A stretch of 64,000 nt of DNA from NCBI GenBank assembly GCA_029378245.1, contig JARKIF010000117.1:1-64000 (forward strand). Reading direction: 5' to 3'. The notes beneath the pieces were generated by a model. That model had not been told where the DNA came from and did not search any database. It worked only from the letters and a program-made list of their open reading frames with translations. Made by a program: the position numbers and the translations under genes. The DNA is from Roridomyces roridus (lineage: Eukaryota; Basidiomycota; Agaricomycetes; Agaricales; Mycenaceae). The stretch's first letter is position 1, and every line of letters starts with the position of its first letter. Below, in pieces: positions 43,697-54,114 of the stretch.

Positions 43697-45539
43697 TTAC
43701 TGATAAAACTCGTTGCAAATACGCAAAACCTCAACCCATACACGACGCCGGACCCCCATACTACGTGAATGAACATTAACCACTAGCGACAGTCGCTGGT
43801 CGAGCAGAGCAATCTGGTCGTGCGAAAACGGCGAGTTTGGTGGTTCGCAAGGGACATGGGAGTGCACGTCGGGCCCGGAAGAAAAAGGATTGCGCTCCTC
43901 CCACTCCTGCGGGTTCTGGCGGAGGTGGTGATCCATGAGCTGAGAGTCGTCGGCGGCCTGCCAGTCGATCCCATAGGTGGTGGGGTCGTCGATGTTCTCG
44001 TTGGTGGGCGCGCGATACTCCAACCCGCGAGGACCGTCTTGAACCATACTGAAGAGAAACATGTCGCGCGGGGACCGAGAACGCTCACCACGGATCTGCA
44101 GGTTGTGAGAGTTCCAAGACTCTGCCCACTCTTGCGCGTCCGTGTTAATGGCAGTGAGAAAAAGATGGTGGAGTAGCCAGATGTGCGTGGCCAGACGGGG
44201 ATTGAGGCCGTGGTGCACCTCGAGGTCGGTGAAAAAGGTCTTCCACTTCTGACCAAAGCCGTGCGTAACGTCGTACCACAGGCGTTCAATTCGGGTGTTA
44301 TGAACGCTCCTGCAGAGAGAAAAAGATCAGTACATGGCATGGATCAGAGTGACAACTTCGTACCTGCCCCAGATGTAAGAACCACGTCCCTCTCCTCTCT
44401 CTGTCTCCATCATCACTGCTACCAGGATATTCTCCGTGCCGTGATCACCACGCACACGGCTCGGAAGTCCAAAGAGCTGAACAGCGTCCTTGAAAAGATC
44501 GAGGACGGTCTGGGCGCGGTTGTTGTTGCTGACGCGGATGCCGGTGACCAAGCGACTCTTGCCGTCGATGAAGCAGTGGATGACGATCTTGAAGCGAATC
44601 AAACCTGAAAAAGAAATCAGTGACAGCCGCACAGCAATCAAAGAATAGAAAGACAGACCGTGTTGGCCGTCGTGATGCCACAGCGAATTGGCACCGGCAA
44701 CTTGATACGGACGGCGATGGATGAAGCGAAGGCTGAAGCCGTTCACAAAAGCACCGTGAACGCGGAGGTAGGAAGCGTGCACGCGCTCGCGGGGTACTCG
44801 ATAGCCTGCAGCTTTGAGTCGGCCATCGAGCATTCGACGTCCAAGTCGGGGAAAACTTGAAGGACGGACATGACCAGAGAGTTGAGCTGCGCGTCGGTGA
44901 GAGTGGATGTGGCAGGAGTGCTCGACGCGTAGGTACGGGCGACCTGCCCGTCTGGAAGGCGCTCGTCGGTGTACACCGGATGGCCCGGCTCCACCAAGCC
45001 CTGCACGAAGCGCGGCACGCCGAACGGTCCGTGGGTGGCAGTTGAACACGGGGCCGAGGTGAGTTGGGCCACGAAGGGAGAGCGCCTGCGCGAGGAAGGT
45101 GGTGTCGATTTCGACTCGGGGCCGTCCACGTCCACGAACGCGGGTTGATACGACGAGGCTGGTGGGTGGGGGAGGGTCGGAGGAAAGATATCGAGCTTGG
45201 TCGAGCTGCGAGATCATGCTGGCGATATTTTGCTGGATGATGCCGTACTCCGCTGGGGGGAATTGTGCTCAGTGCTGAAAAGAAACTAAGATGAAAATTT
45301 GACACTGAGAAAGACCTCACATGTTCGACGGCCTCCTGAAAACGCAGCACCTCCGCCTCCTGCTGACCGAGTTGGACGCCTGCGCCCACTTGGGTACGGA
45401 GCGTCCGAGTCACGTTGCGTTCGAGGATGTGGTAAGCAGCGCGGAGGTTGTTGAGAGCCTCCGCCATGGTGGTGGAAGCTCCCGACAAGAGTGAAATGGG
45501 CATGTGAGCGCTCGATGGCGTGATGGATCGACGGGCCAT
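43697..45539 (-). CDS. Integrase-core (rve-fold) transposase-like protein
   Basis: DDE-type integrase family common in Agaricomycetes. From [20 protein letters not shown]: a helical N-terminus ([20 protein letters not shown]), a helix-turn-helix-like segment ([34 protein letters not shown]), then the core: [40 protein letters not shown] (first Asp), [14 protein letters not shown] (second Asp), [15 protein letters not shown] (Glu) and the tail [20 protein letters not shown], ending RICNEFYQ. Two single-base shifts about 160 bp apart (an extra G near 45000, one base missing near 44850) cancel each other and garble about 50 residues. Introns lie near 45240-45318, 44608-44660 and 44308-44362. No TIRs were found, so it may be a domesticated or stranded transposase. 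Confidence 0.8.
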
Positions 45540-45597
45540 GTGGGCAGATACCAGATCTGATTGTTTGGTCTGACAGGAGGACAAACAAAGTTCATTT

Positions 45598-45795
45598 TTT
45601 GCTCTCAGATCTGGCGAGATCTGGCTCCAAGATTTGGTGGAATCTGAGTCCGGTTTTCCAAATCAACTTCACCTTTGATCAGATTTCACGAATTCTGGCC
45701 AAATCTCGCCAGATCTGGGAAAAGTCCGGTGAGGAAGCCAGATCTGGGGAGATTTGGCGAGATCTCGCCAGAACTGGCCAGAACTGGGGTGCAAA
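45598..45795. repeat. Array of palindromic CCAGATCTGG / CGAGATCTCG motifs
   Basis: About ten short modules such as AGATCTGGCGAGATCTGG, GCCAGATCTGGG and GGCGAGATCTCGCCAGA lie within 190 bp in both orientations, just upstream of the integrase-core gene's start. They could fold into hairpins. Their origin and role are unknown. Confidence 0.6.
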
Positions 45796-45884
45796 ACCCC
45801 ATTTCTTCATTTATTGTCCAGTACGGACCCTCAAATGAACAACTATGCATTATTGAAGCGATACATATTCTAATCTTCCTCGAA

Positions 45885-46260
45885 AAAAAACAACGACATC
45901 TATACTAAGTCCTGCATCCGGAGTCCGGTCTAAATGCCTGTGCACGACGAACGGACTTATCAAGACTTGCGTGCCTTCCGCAAGGTAGTGATTCCAGTTC
46001 AGAAGTCAACCGCCAGTGATCTGGGTTGGGTTGAATAAATGTTGAAAAAGTGCCGAGACACACCGGCGGATGCAAGCGCAGCGTTTCCTTGAAGCAAGCC
46101 CGGAGAATATTGGAATCCTTGTGATCGTCGCGCACATACCTGAAAATACACCAACTTGCATACAGCCTCTTACTTACCTCGACGGGAACGCAACAAGCGC
46201 ACTTTCAATCTCCGCCTGCACTTTGTCTTATATCCTACCGTTCCTGACGATATGTCGAAT
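45885..46260 (-). pseudogene. Cytochrome P450 remnant
   Basis: Exon-like pieces read DKVQAEIESALVAFPSR, then DDHKDSNILRACFKETLRLHPPV (here split for reading as RACFKETLRLHPPV, the K-helix ExxR motif), and after another intron EGTQVLISPFVVHRHLDRTP. The order matches the region before the heme-binding loop of fungal P450s, but no FxxGxRxCxG segment follows, since the sequence runs out into unrelated DNA. Upstream pieces near 46500-46600 (SFREMFMQAKNADGSVF) may belong to the same gene. It is truncated and so not functional as a monooxygenase. Confidence 0.6.
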
Positions 46261-48297
46261 CATCGCGCACATGGTCTTTTGTGAATTTTAGTCATAAATC
46301 TTGAGTGGTAAATGGGACTCACGATGGCGGTGGTTTCTATCCCGAGGGCGTTCAATTTTGACTAGGAAACCAGGATAAAATTGCACCTGAACCGCGCCGA
46401 GAGTTGATCCCTGCCACTGGTCACTAGTCAAGTTGCCAACGAGTTCCTGAAAAGGCGAGACACACAGAGACTAAACACAGAGCCGTCCGCGTTCTTGGCT
46501 TGCATGAACATTTCCCTGAAAGAATCAGAGTCATACCGGTCGCTGCAGCGGTGTGCTTCGTACATCATATCCCATGTGCCTCATCCGCGCCGAACCGATT
46601 TTCCATGAGGCTGAAGACGGGGCCAGGGAGCGTGGCGGGATTTCGTGCGGTCGACAAACCTATTATACCGAGTTAATCGTACAGGTTGAACCCAGATTTA
46701 CTTACCTTCGAGACGCCCAGAGGAACGGAGTAGGAACGGCTGCGTGCCCACTGGGAACTTGTTCAACCGTCTGGTGTATGAGTTGGAATAAACACGTCCG
46801 GAAGCAACTCATCTCGAGTATCCTCTCTACAAGAGGATCACACCCGCGCCTATCTTCCCCACACAAGGACCAGACAATTTTCCCAACTGAAGCGCCCAAT
46901 TCACCAAAATGACCGCTGCTCACCAAATAGGTGACATGGCGACCTACATCGCCCTTTGAAGTCCCGCCGAGCGCGCGCAAATACTTGGATTGGTTGGCAA
47001 AATAGGTGTAGAGGAGCAGTCGAGACTTGATGGAGATTACAGCGGTGGGTTGAGCTGGATAAGTGAATAATGCCGGGGCGCTCTTAACTGGGGCGGTATC
47101 TTTCTGGACAGACGCGGGGGCGATGATGAAGCTATGATTCCGGTGTTGGCACGTTCAGGTTGCAGCGAGCCGACTCAGCCGGGATGGAGTGAGACACAAG
47201 AGTCCGTTCGCATTGTAGACTGGGAGAGTGGAGAAAGATATGAAGCAAGGGGTGGGCTGAGGCGCAGACCGGCAGGCAATTACGCGGGATGCATTCGGCC
47301 TGCGGGATGGTGGCAACGTCGGCGATGGGAGGAAGCGTGATCTAGACTGGATGGAGCTAGCGAGGAGAGAGATGCCCGTTTTGGAAATGCTGTGCACTTC
47401 TTACTTTGCTTTCGTCTCGCTTCCTGCATCCACTCTCGTGTTTTCCGGGTTACCAACTCACTCAAACGGCTTCCTTAACCACCGGAACACCAGTTATCAA
47501 GCATTTGGATACCTTTTGGGAGGGAGAAGGAGCTTGGTGACCTGGGCCGTGGCATAAGTACCCCCGGTGCATCGCTGGCGCTCAGGTCCCGTTTCCTCAC
47601 TCAAAACGGTTAGCCTGCGGTTGTTTTACGTCAGTGCTTGTCTTCCTTGAACTCTGGACGTGAGGATGTGCAGAACTGGGAATCGCAGGAGGGTAGACTG
47701 AGTGAGTACATCCACCCCACTCAATCCCATCATCTACGGCCCAACTTTCACCCCAGAGCAGGGTCCTCGTCCTCTACACTCCATCCTCCTCTTTTCCGCC
47801 GATTCTAGCCGTTTACATCTTCGAGGTGCCACAATGCCGTTCCTTGAATCCAGCTGCCGTCTGCAAAATAGATTCATGGTGGGTGTGTCCATTCCCCCCT
47901 CTCTTCTTCCCTCCTTTTGAGCGCCCTGTAAACCGCCGGCAGGAGACTCGCCCCTGGGACTCTCAAGCCGCGTCTGCTGGTGCTTGCTTGCGTCCCCCCT
48001 TTCATTTCTCTTGCATCTAATTGACCTACTACTCAGTCGCATATGCTCACGCCGCTCACTCCCGCACATCGCCGACCGCCTCTGCGTGCACGGACGTCCT
48101 CGGCTCCCTCTCTTCATGCTGTTTACCAGTCCGGCCACTTGCGAGAGGCCGTCTCGTTTGTCTGTATTTTGCACAAGTGACAACCGGCCCGCCAGAGGTG
48201 TATAGGCATCTGCCTCATGTTTCTGGTGTGGCTTTTCTCCCTCATCCCCCTCTCTCCCTCCCACCACTACCACTGCCCTACCGCCCACCCCTCACTC
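46261..48297. other. No confident gene
   Basis: Minus-strand frames at 46700-47050 (IIAPASVQKDTAPVKSAP; LLLYTYFANQSKYLRALGG) look like decayed coding sequence upstream of the P450 piece but cannot be assigned. From 47130 to 48297 only composition-driven open frames are seen. Confidence 0.3.
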
Positions 48298-48690
48298 CCT
48301 GGTGGCGCCGATCTGGCACGCCGGTATACGACTGCACTGCCGACCTGGCGTGCGGTCGAGTGAGGCCCTTTCATCCGCTGGCGCTGCCATCCTGGCGCGC
48401 CGATATTAGACTGTGCTGCTGACCCAGCGCGCAGTTGGATGAGAGATAGTGGTTTCCTCTCACTCACTGGCACTGCCACCCAGGCGTGCCGGTACGCGAC
48501 TACACCGCCAACCTGGCATGCAGTCAAGTGAGGGAACACTGGTGTTATCCCGACTCGCTGGCACCGCCACCCAGGCGTGCCGGTATACGACAGCGCTGCC
48601 AATCGGGCGCGCGGTCGAGTGGGGATTTTCTTCGTTCACTGGCGCGCCGGCATTCAACTGCACCGCTGATGCAGCCCGTGGTGGGATGGA
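48298..48690 (+). repeat. Minisatellite, ~80-90 bp units
   Basis: Four to five diverged copies of a unit containing CTGGCRCYGCCACCCAGGCG, TGCCGGTATACGAC, CTGGCRTGC and GTCGAGTGAGG, beginning near 48300, 48379, 48468, 48557 and 48640. It is non-coding. Confidence 0.7.
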
Positions 48691-48934
48691 GAATGTGATG
48701 GGGCAGGCTTTAGGCTACTGTAACACCTTTTTTTTTTTTTTGGTTTACATCCCTGTATTAGACACAACTGCACCAATTAGTATTTCACAATTTCCGTGCC
48801 AACACGCACAATGGACACCGGGCTTCGAGTATTAAATCTAGCAGTGTACGGGGTCCTCTTCGTGAACCTTTCTGGTTATTACTGTATATAGCAACTGTTG
48901 GCAAAGTCCGTCTTACCATTTTTTGCCTTTCGGA

Positions 48935-49095
48935 GCTATGCCGCGGAAATTTTGAATTTCCGCGTTGTGGAAATGTTGCGGAAATCTTTGATGGTGATTG
49001 ACATTGACATGAGAAAATTAATTTATTTCCGCCCCGCGTAAATGTTGCGTAAATAAAGAATTTCCGCGCTGCGGAAAAGATGTGTTCCCCCCTGT
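48935..49095 (-). mobile_element. Partial copy of the ACAGGGGGGAA / TTTCCGC element (right end)
   Basis: Repeats of GCGGAAA/TTTCCGC and GTAAATAAAGAATTTCCGC, ending GATGTGTTCCCCCCTGT, as at the right end of the complete copy at 17491-17744. A matching left end is not visible, so this copy is 5'-truncated or eroded. Confidence 0.6.
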
Positions 49096-49422
49096 GTGGG
49101 CAACCTTGTCCCTCCGCAGCATGCGAAAGCTACGTATCTGCTCGGGATGGGACCAATGCCTCCTCCCACCCCTGCTGAACATGCTGTGGCCCACGCACAA
49201 GCTGGCTTGAACAGCGGAGCCTTCTCCCACACTCAATTCGAAGAAAATCAACGGGACGAGGATTCCGATGGAGACGAAGACCACAGGCAGTCGCCACCGC
49301 CGCGTCGACGCAGCCACGATCGTCGGGAGCGTATACTATGGATCCAGCGTGTGATGCGCTACTACGTCGGGAGGCATCCCGACGTCTGGACCGGAGTTGA
49401 GTACCAGAGTTTGTTGGAATAA
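49096..49422 (+). CDS. Short hypothetical ORF beside a MITE end
   Basis: Open frame with MGPMPPPTPAEHAVAHAQAG, SGAFSHTQFEENQRDEDSDG and ERILWIQRVMRYYVGRHPD. The family is not recognised, and the frame begins right at the transposon end. It may be the tail of a gene broken by the insertion. Confidence 0.25.
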   Translation: MGNLVPPQHAKATYLLGMGPMPPPTPAEHAVAHAQAGLNSGAFSHTQFEENQRDEDSDGDEDHRQSPPPRRRSHDRRERILWIQRVMRYYVGRHPDVWTGVEYQSLLE

Positions 49423-49429
49423 GAGGGCT

Positions 49430-49985
49430 GGAGGATGGTCCGCTCAACGAGGTCGACTAAAGGGCAACTAAGAGGAGTATATGAGAAACCAATGTATTCA
49501 GGTTCTTTCTCTCTGAGGAATAACCTCAGAGAGGGAAGCTACTTATACAACATGTGGGAGCCGACTAGTAAGCTACTATGAGTATCCTAGGTCCGTTTAT
49601 CTGGTATTGGTACCGCTAATGTAACTATATCAAGCTGATCTGTCCCACACTGATCTTGGTACATAGATATCGTGTATGTAAACGTCCATGACAATCGCGA
49701 GAGGGAAGAGGAACCGGGTACCTAACTACCAACCTGTTCCCACCATTCAACAGAGTTCCGGTATGGATCCGGAATCCGGTTGGTGTTGGAACGGGATATA
49801 ACAATATTACAAACTATATACTCTTCATTTCAAACCATCACCCCGGAGATGACTTGGGGCTTTTTCAGGCATTCAGATCTGATATAATCTGCACACACTT
49901 GTTCGCATTTTACATTACACTTGGAAGCTAGACTTGTCCTCATACATACTATAAGCCTGAATAACAATTGCAGAACCATCTCTAT
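49430..49985. other. Non-coding, LTR-like
   Basis: Contains the inverted pair CTCTCTGAGG...CCTCAGAGAG near 49510-49540 and ends with GGGATATAACA near 49803, resembling the end of the solo LTR at 18490-18997. No start or target duplication was found, so this is only a possible LTR remnant. Confidence 0.3.
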
Positions 49986-50740
49986 GAACTCAAAGCCCCA
50001 TCCTCCACTTCTTCCACTCGCTCTCAGCATAACAAAGCGACGCCCGCTGCCCAAGTTCCAAATACGGATTCAAATCTTCATTCATCAAGTGGGCGAGAAT
50101 GTGGGGTGCGGGCCATCGAGACCTAGGGGAAGCAAGTGAGCAAGGATGTCATCGGAGAGTTTGAATGTGATGCAAAATTGAGTGATGTCTATGGCGGCGG
50201 GCTTAGCAGGGGATGCAGTTGGAATCCAAGTGCGCGGGGTCGGCGTCAATGGCGCTGGTTGGGGGAGAAGAGGAGTCAAAAGCATGGCAAATGCAGAGTA
50301 GTTGTTGTTGATGGCGACACCGGAAGTGGGTTTGGATAAGTTGGCTCGGCGATGTGCGGCGAGCGCTGCAATATTGTCCGTGTCATTGCTAGGTTGATTA
50401 TCAAGTGGCCAGAGGGCCTTCTCCTCTTCTGCAGGGGGCAGTGTCGTGACATCGACTCTCGGCATCTTCGCAATCTGTCAGGTACAGTTAATGGCATTAC
50501 AATGGTGTATGGAAGTGACACGCACGATAGCTGCTGCCCAACAATTCAGTAGAAACAGCGTGAGACACACATGGTGTGCAGCAGCATTCCCGGTGAAGCA
50601 GTACCGAGAAGTACAGGTACGGTCAGAGCAGCGATAGGCAGTATGAAGTTGTCCAACATGTACAATCTCGGCCATCTCTGCCTCCTCAGGGTTGAGCTGT
50701 CCCAGGTATTGAGGTAAAACACGAGACAATGGGACTTGAC

Positions 50741-51030
50741 TGTTGAAACAGGAAGCACAGTGGACTGAGTCAACAGTGAGAAACTCTTTTATTCAATATG
50801 AGAAGAAATACACACCTGAGTCAATAGTGAGAAACTGGGGACTCAGGTCTACTCTAGCTGGTATATATGTGTACTAAGACAAAGGGAATGCCTAAATAAG
50901 AAACTACAAAGGGAATGCCATAAAGGGAACAAGGGCATGATGCCATCAAACACAATCACATGATTAGAACGTGACACAAACATGCCATCAGTCCATCAAT
51001 GATCGATGATACAATCACTGATCTCCAACA
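50741..51030 (-). repeat. 3' LTR of the copia element (290 bp)
   Basis: TGTTGAAACAGG...TCCAACA, almost identical to 59191-59492 except for a missing 12 bp (CCTACATCCATG-like) after CACATGATTA. The polypurine tract adjoins at 51031-51040. Confidence 0.93.
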
Positions 51031-51294
51031 CTCCCCCGGGACGTGGCAAGTGTGCTTAGCTCCCCCGGAATCCCATAAGGCCCTGATCGGGCGCCGCGGC
51101 TAGCTAGCCGCACTCTGCCAAAATGTTACCGTGTGGCTACGGAAGACTTTCTGGGCCTAGACGTTACCACAGTGACTGCTCGGGTGGCATTGGCGAGCCG
51201 TAGGGCCAACGACCGCAGTGTATCTCGTATATAGATAATAAGCATTGATTGATCGTCCTCATTCATTTCTCTTCCACGCTCATCGTTGCTCCCA

Positions 51295-52323
51295 ATGGCT
51301 CCTGGTCAACCTCGCTGTGTTTGGCGCGACGACGATGATGCCACCCTTATCGCCACTCTCCGGACGTGCAAGGAGGATGGCCTCCAGTCGGAGAGCGGGT
51401 GGAAACCCGTTTGTTGGACTCGTTGCGCAAATGCGTTGACGAACTCCCCGGGTGCACCCAAGACGGGGGAAAAATGTCGTGACCACTTCAGCACTGTATG
51501 TTTTCCTTGTTCAATATCCCCTCCCGCTGACACTCTTCCATGCAGCTCAAAAGCCAATTTGTTGAGGTGCGGCAACTCTCTCAGAAATCAGGGTTCGGTT
51601 TCGACGACGGACTCAAAATGGTGATGGCGACGGATGAGGTCTGGGATGCCCTGGTCGAGGTGCGTCATACGCGATTCATTTCTTCTTCTATTCATTGTTT
51701 CCTGCAGCAAAACAAGGGTCTCGGTCGTTGGCGTCGAAAGTCGTTCCCTCTGTACGACGAGGTGCTCTTTCTCGTCGACGGCATCGTTGCCACGGGCGCG
51801 GGGGCATTCCATCCCGGTGCCGCTGTCCCTCTGCCCTACGTCCCTGCTCCACCCGCCTACGCGCCCACCACTAACGATGGCTCCCAGCCCAGCCAACCCG
51901 ACAACTCCAACAACTCCCAGGATGACGAGACACAGCCCACCACCGTGCCTGCGACTCCTGCGCGTGTGGACCCCTTCCTCCCCCGTGGTGCCTAGCACCC
52001 CCACTTCCCGTGCTAAGCGCGCCGCGTCGACCTCCCCTCAAAAGTCCACCCGCCGTCGCCGTCGCAACGCTGACGCGGCTGTTGACATGGCCGATGCTCT
52101 CCGTGACATGGCGGGCTCACTGAAGATGATGGGGAGCCCCGAGGTGCGCGCCGCTGCCGTGCAGCTGATGGAGGAGGACAATGAGCTTTCCGATGACGAG
52201 TCTGTTTCCGCAATGCTTCTCTTCCAGGAGAAGATCGCAGTAGCGCAGACGTTCATTGGGGCAAGGAACAAGGCTCGCCGTACCGCATACCTTCAGACCA
52301 CGCTCGCCTCCGCTGATCTCTAA
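51295..52323 (+). CDS. Harbinger-associated Myb/SANT-like DNA-binding protein
   Basis: Accessory protein that works with the transposase in end binding and nuclear import. Starts MAPGQPRCVWRDDDDATLIA, then GLQSESGWKPVCWTRCANAL, EKCRDHFSTLKSQFVEVRQL, SGFGFDDGLKMVMATDEVWD and RWRRKSFPLYDEVLFLVDGI: the tri-helical Myb/SANT-like fold with its spaced Trp residues, and the lower part typical of Myb_DNA-bind_3. A Pro/Thr-rich linker leads to a basic patch (KSTRRRRRNADAAVDMADAL) and a helical tail ending LQTTLASADL. The linker frame stops at 51993-51995 while the tail is in another frame, so there is a single-base shift near 51965, real or an artefact. Confidence 0.82.
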
Positions 52324-52432
52324 CTTCAATAGCCATTTGTTACAGTTTAATATAGCCTCCCTACTCCCCCAAAAAAGTCGCACATTCATTCACTTCTCTA
52401 GTTACTCGCTCGTTAATATAAAGTCAATTTAA

Positions 52433-54021
52433 TTAATCCTCGGCGGGTGCAACTTCCTCGACAACGATCCCCTTGGAGAGCATATATGTCTTGTATCCAG
52501 CCCACATATCTCTCGCAATAGCATCACGACGAGCAGACGCACGTTGCTTCTCCTCGGCAGTGATGGAGAAACCGAGTTCCTCGGGCGTAATCTGTGGGGG
52601 GTCGTTTGTGACGAGATCTTGCAAAGAACTCTCTCGCCGAGGAGCGTGAGAAGCATTCGCGCCACCCTGGTTGCCGTCACGAACGATGAGCTCTGGCGCA
52701 AGGTCATCCGCCTCATCCGCGTTGTCGAAAACACGGATGAAGTTGTGGAGTGCGGACACAGCGGCCACAAATTGGGCCTGCGTCTCCGCCGAATACTCTG
52801 GGGCGCGTGAGAACATGGCCCAGCGGCGCTTGAGAATGCCAAAGATACGCTCGACCGCATTTCGAAGCTGAGCGTGACATAGATTGAAAAGCTCCTTGTA
52901 GTTACGGGGCCTGACAGGAATGCGTTGAGAGGAGATATGTATTGGAATGAATGCTTACCGCTGCTTCACAGTGCCCCACTCCTTGAGATGATAGCGTATA
53001 CCTCTGTACGGGACCATGAGAGCATCGCACAGAGGAAATCCCGCATCCGCAAGGTAATATTTACCAACGGGTACAGCAAAATCGGATTGGCGGGCGTAGT
53101 TGAAAACCTGTGAGTCCGAGGCACTGCCCTCCCAGCCGCTGAGCACGTAGACGAATAGCAAAGCAAAATTACATGCAGCCAGCACATTTTGCCCGATAAA
53201 ACCCTTGCGGTTCCGATACCGTGCCATGGCCTCGGAGGCTACCCAGGCATGGAAGTGTGAGCCGTCAATGGCACCCCGAGCATTGCGGAAGTATGGATAA
53301 AACTTCCCTGACGCCTTGACCTCGGGAGGGGTGCTGTCGGGGGGTAGATGAACGTGTTTTGTATAGAATGAGCCCGTCAGGCAGTTCAGAATGGTGTGAA
53401 TTGACCTGAAAATATATGAGACACATTTAGGACTCGAAAAGACGCGACAAGAGTTGCATACTTGCTGATGGTGTCCGCACTGCGTTGTAGCCGTTCTTGC
53501 AACAAGCGTGAATTGCTGCCTGTGCGTGCCATGTGCAGAAAAGTGGCGAGTTTTTCGTTTGCCGAAACGTGCTTGGTGCTGGTGAGACCATTGAACATCT
53601 GCAGCTCGACAGACAGGCGAAAAAAGATGTGTTTTGCCATGCCCAGATTCTCTTTGAATCGGCGGTCATGACCGGTGATGAGTTCGTCAAGCCAGCCCTG
53701 CCCAGTGAGGATTGATGTGTGCATGGGAATGGGTACGACGTCCAGGCGCAGAGAAGCAGTAATTGCGACGACCATACACGTCAATGTGGCAAGAACGAAG
53801 GTGCGGCGGCGTCGGTCGTATTCCTGCTTTTTACGTGCTTTGCGACGTGCCAGCTCTGCTGCATGGGTAGCGGAGGGGTGGGTGGAGGGCGGCATATCGT
53901 TGGGTTGGGGCCAGACGCGCTTTTGCAGTGGTGGCGATGGGGGAGACGACGAGCAGAGACTTCCAGCGATGACAATACATTGATTACTACGCGGCCCGGC
54001 TGCTCCGACGGTGCCTGACAA
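52433..54021 (-). CDS. PIF/Harbinger transposase (DDE_Tnp_4 / HARBI1-like)
   Basis: Cuts and pastes the surrounding element. The N-terminal region has AAELARRKARKKQEYDRRRR and a helix-turn-helix-like segment (ARTGSNSRLLQERLQRSADT). The cat core has GAIDGSHFHAWV (first Asp), KGFIGQNVLAACNFALLFVY, GSASDSQVFNYAR, YLADAGFPL (second Asp) and NAVERIFGILKRRWAMF (Glu), and the end reads YKTYMLSKGIVVEEVAPAED. Introns near 53407-53462 and 52872-52953 splice in frame (SK|SIHTILNCLTGSFY). The frame is intact, TIRs and TSD are intact, so the element may still be active. A start at 54021 or at the Met at 53895 is possible. Confidence 0.93.
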
Positions 54022-54114
54022 CCCTCTGGCTCATCATGATCTGGCTAGGCATAACTCCGGACCTCATCCGCTCTGGTTACGGCTTGCTAGCCTCGGCGCC
54101 CGATCAGGGCCTAA

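Larger units (their letters stand above)
51079..54111. mobile_element. Complete PIF/Harbinger DNA transposon (3033 bp), TSD TAA
   Basis: The TIR begins GGCCCTGATCGGGCGCCG and extends about 30 bp with single mismatches at both ends. TAA flanks each side (51076-51078 and 54112-54114), the hallmark of this superfamily. It encodes the usual two divergent-coded proteins: a Myb/SANT-like protein (+) and a DDE transposase (-). It sits between the last codons of the host copia polyprotein. Confidence 0.95.

Noticed and set aside
13390..47400. Shared gaaatgctgtgca stretch at 13400 and 47383
   Set aside because: Only about 20-25 bases match and flanks are unrelated; too short to call a repeat family.
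48298..48690. CRISPR-like array
   Set aside because: Units are diverged minisatellite copies without conserved short repeats and unique spacers, and the genome is eukaryotic.
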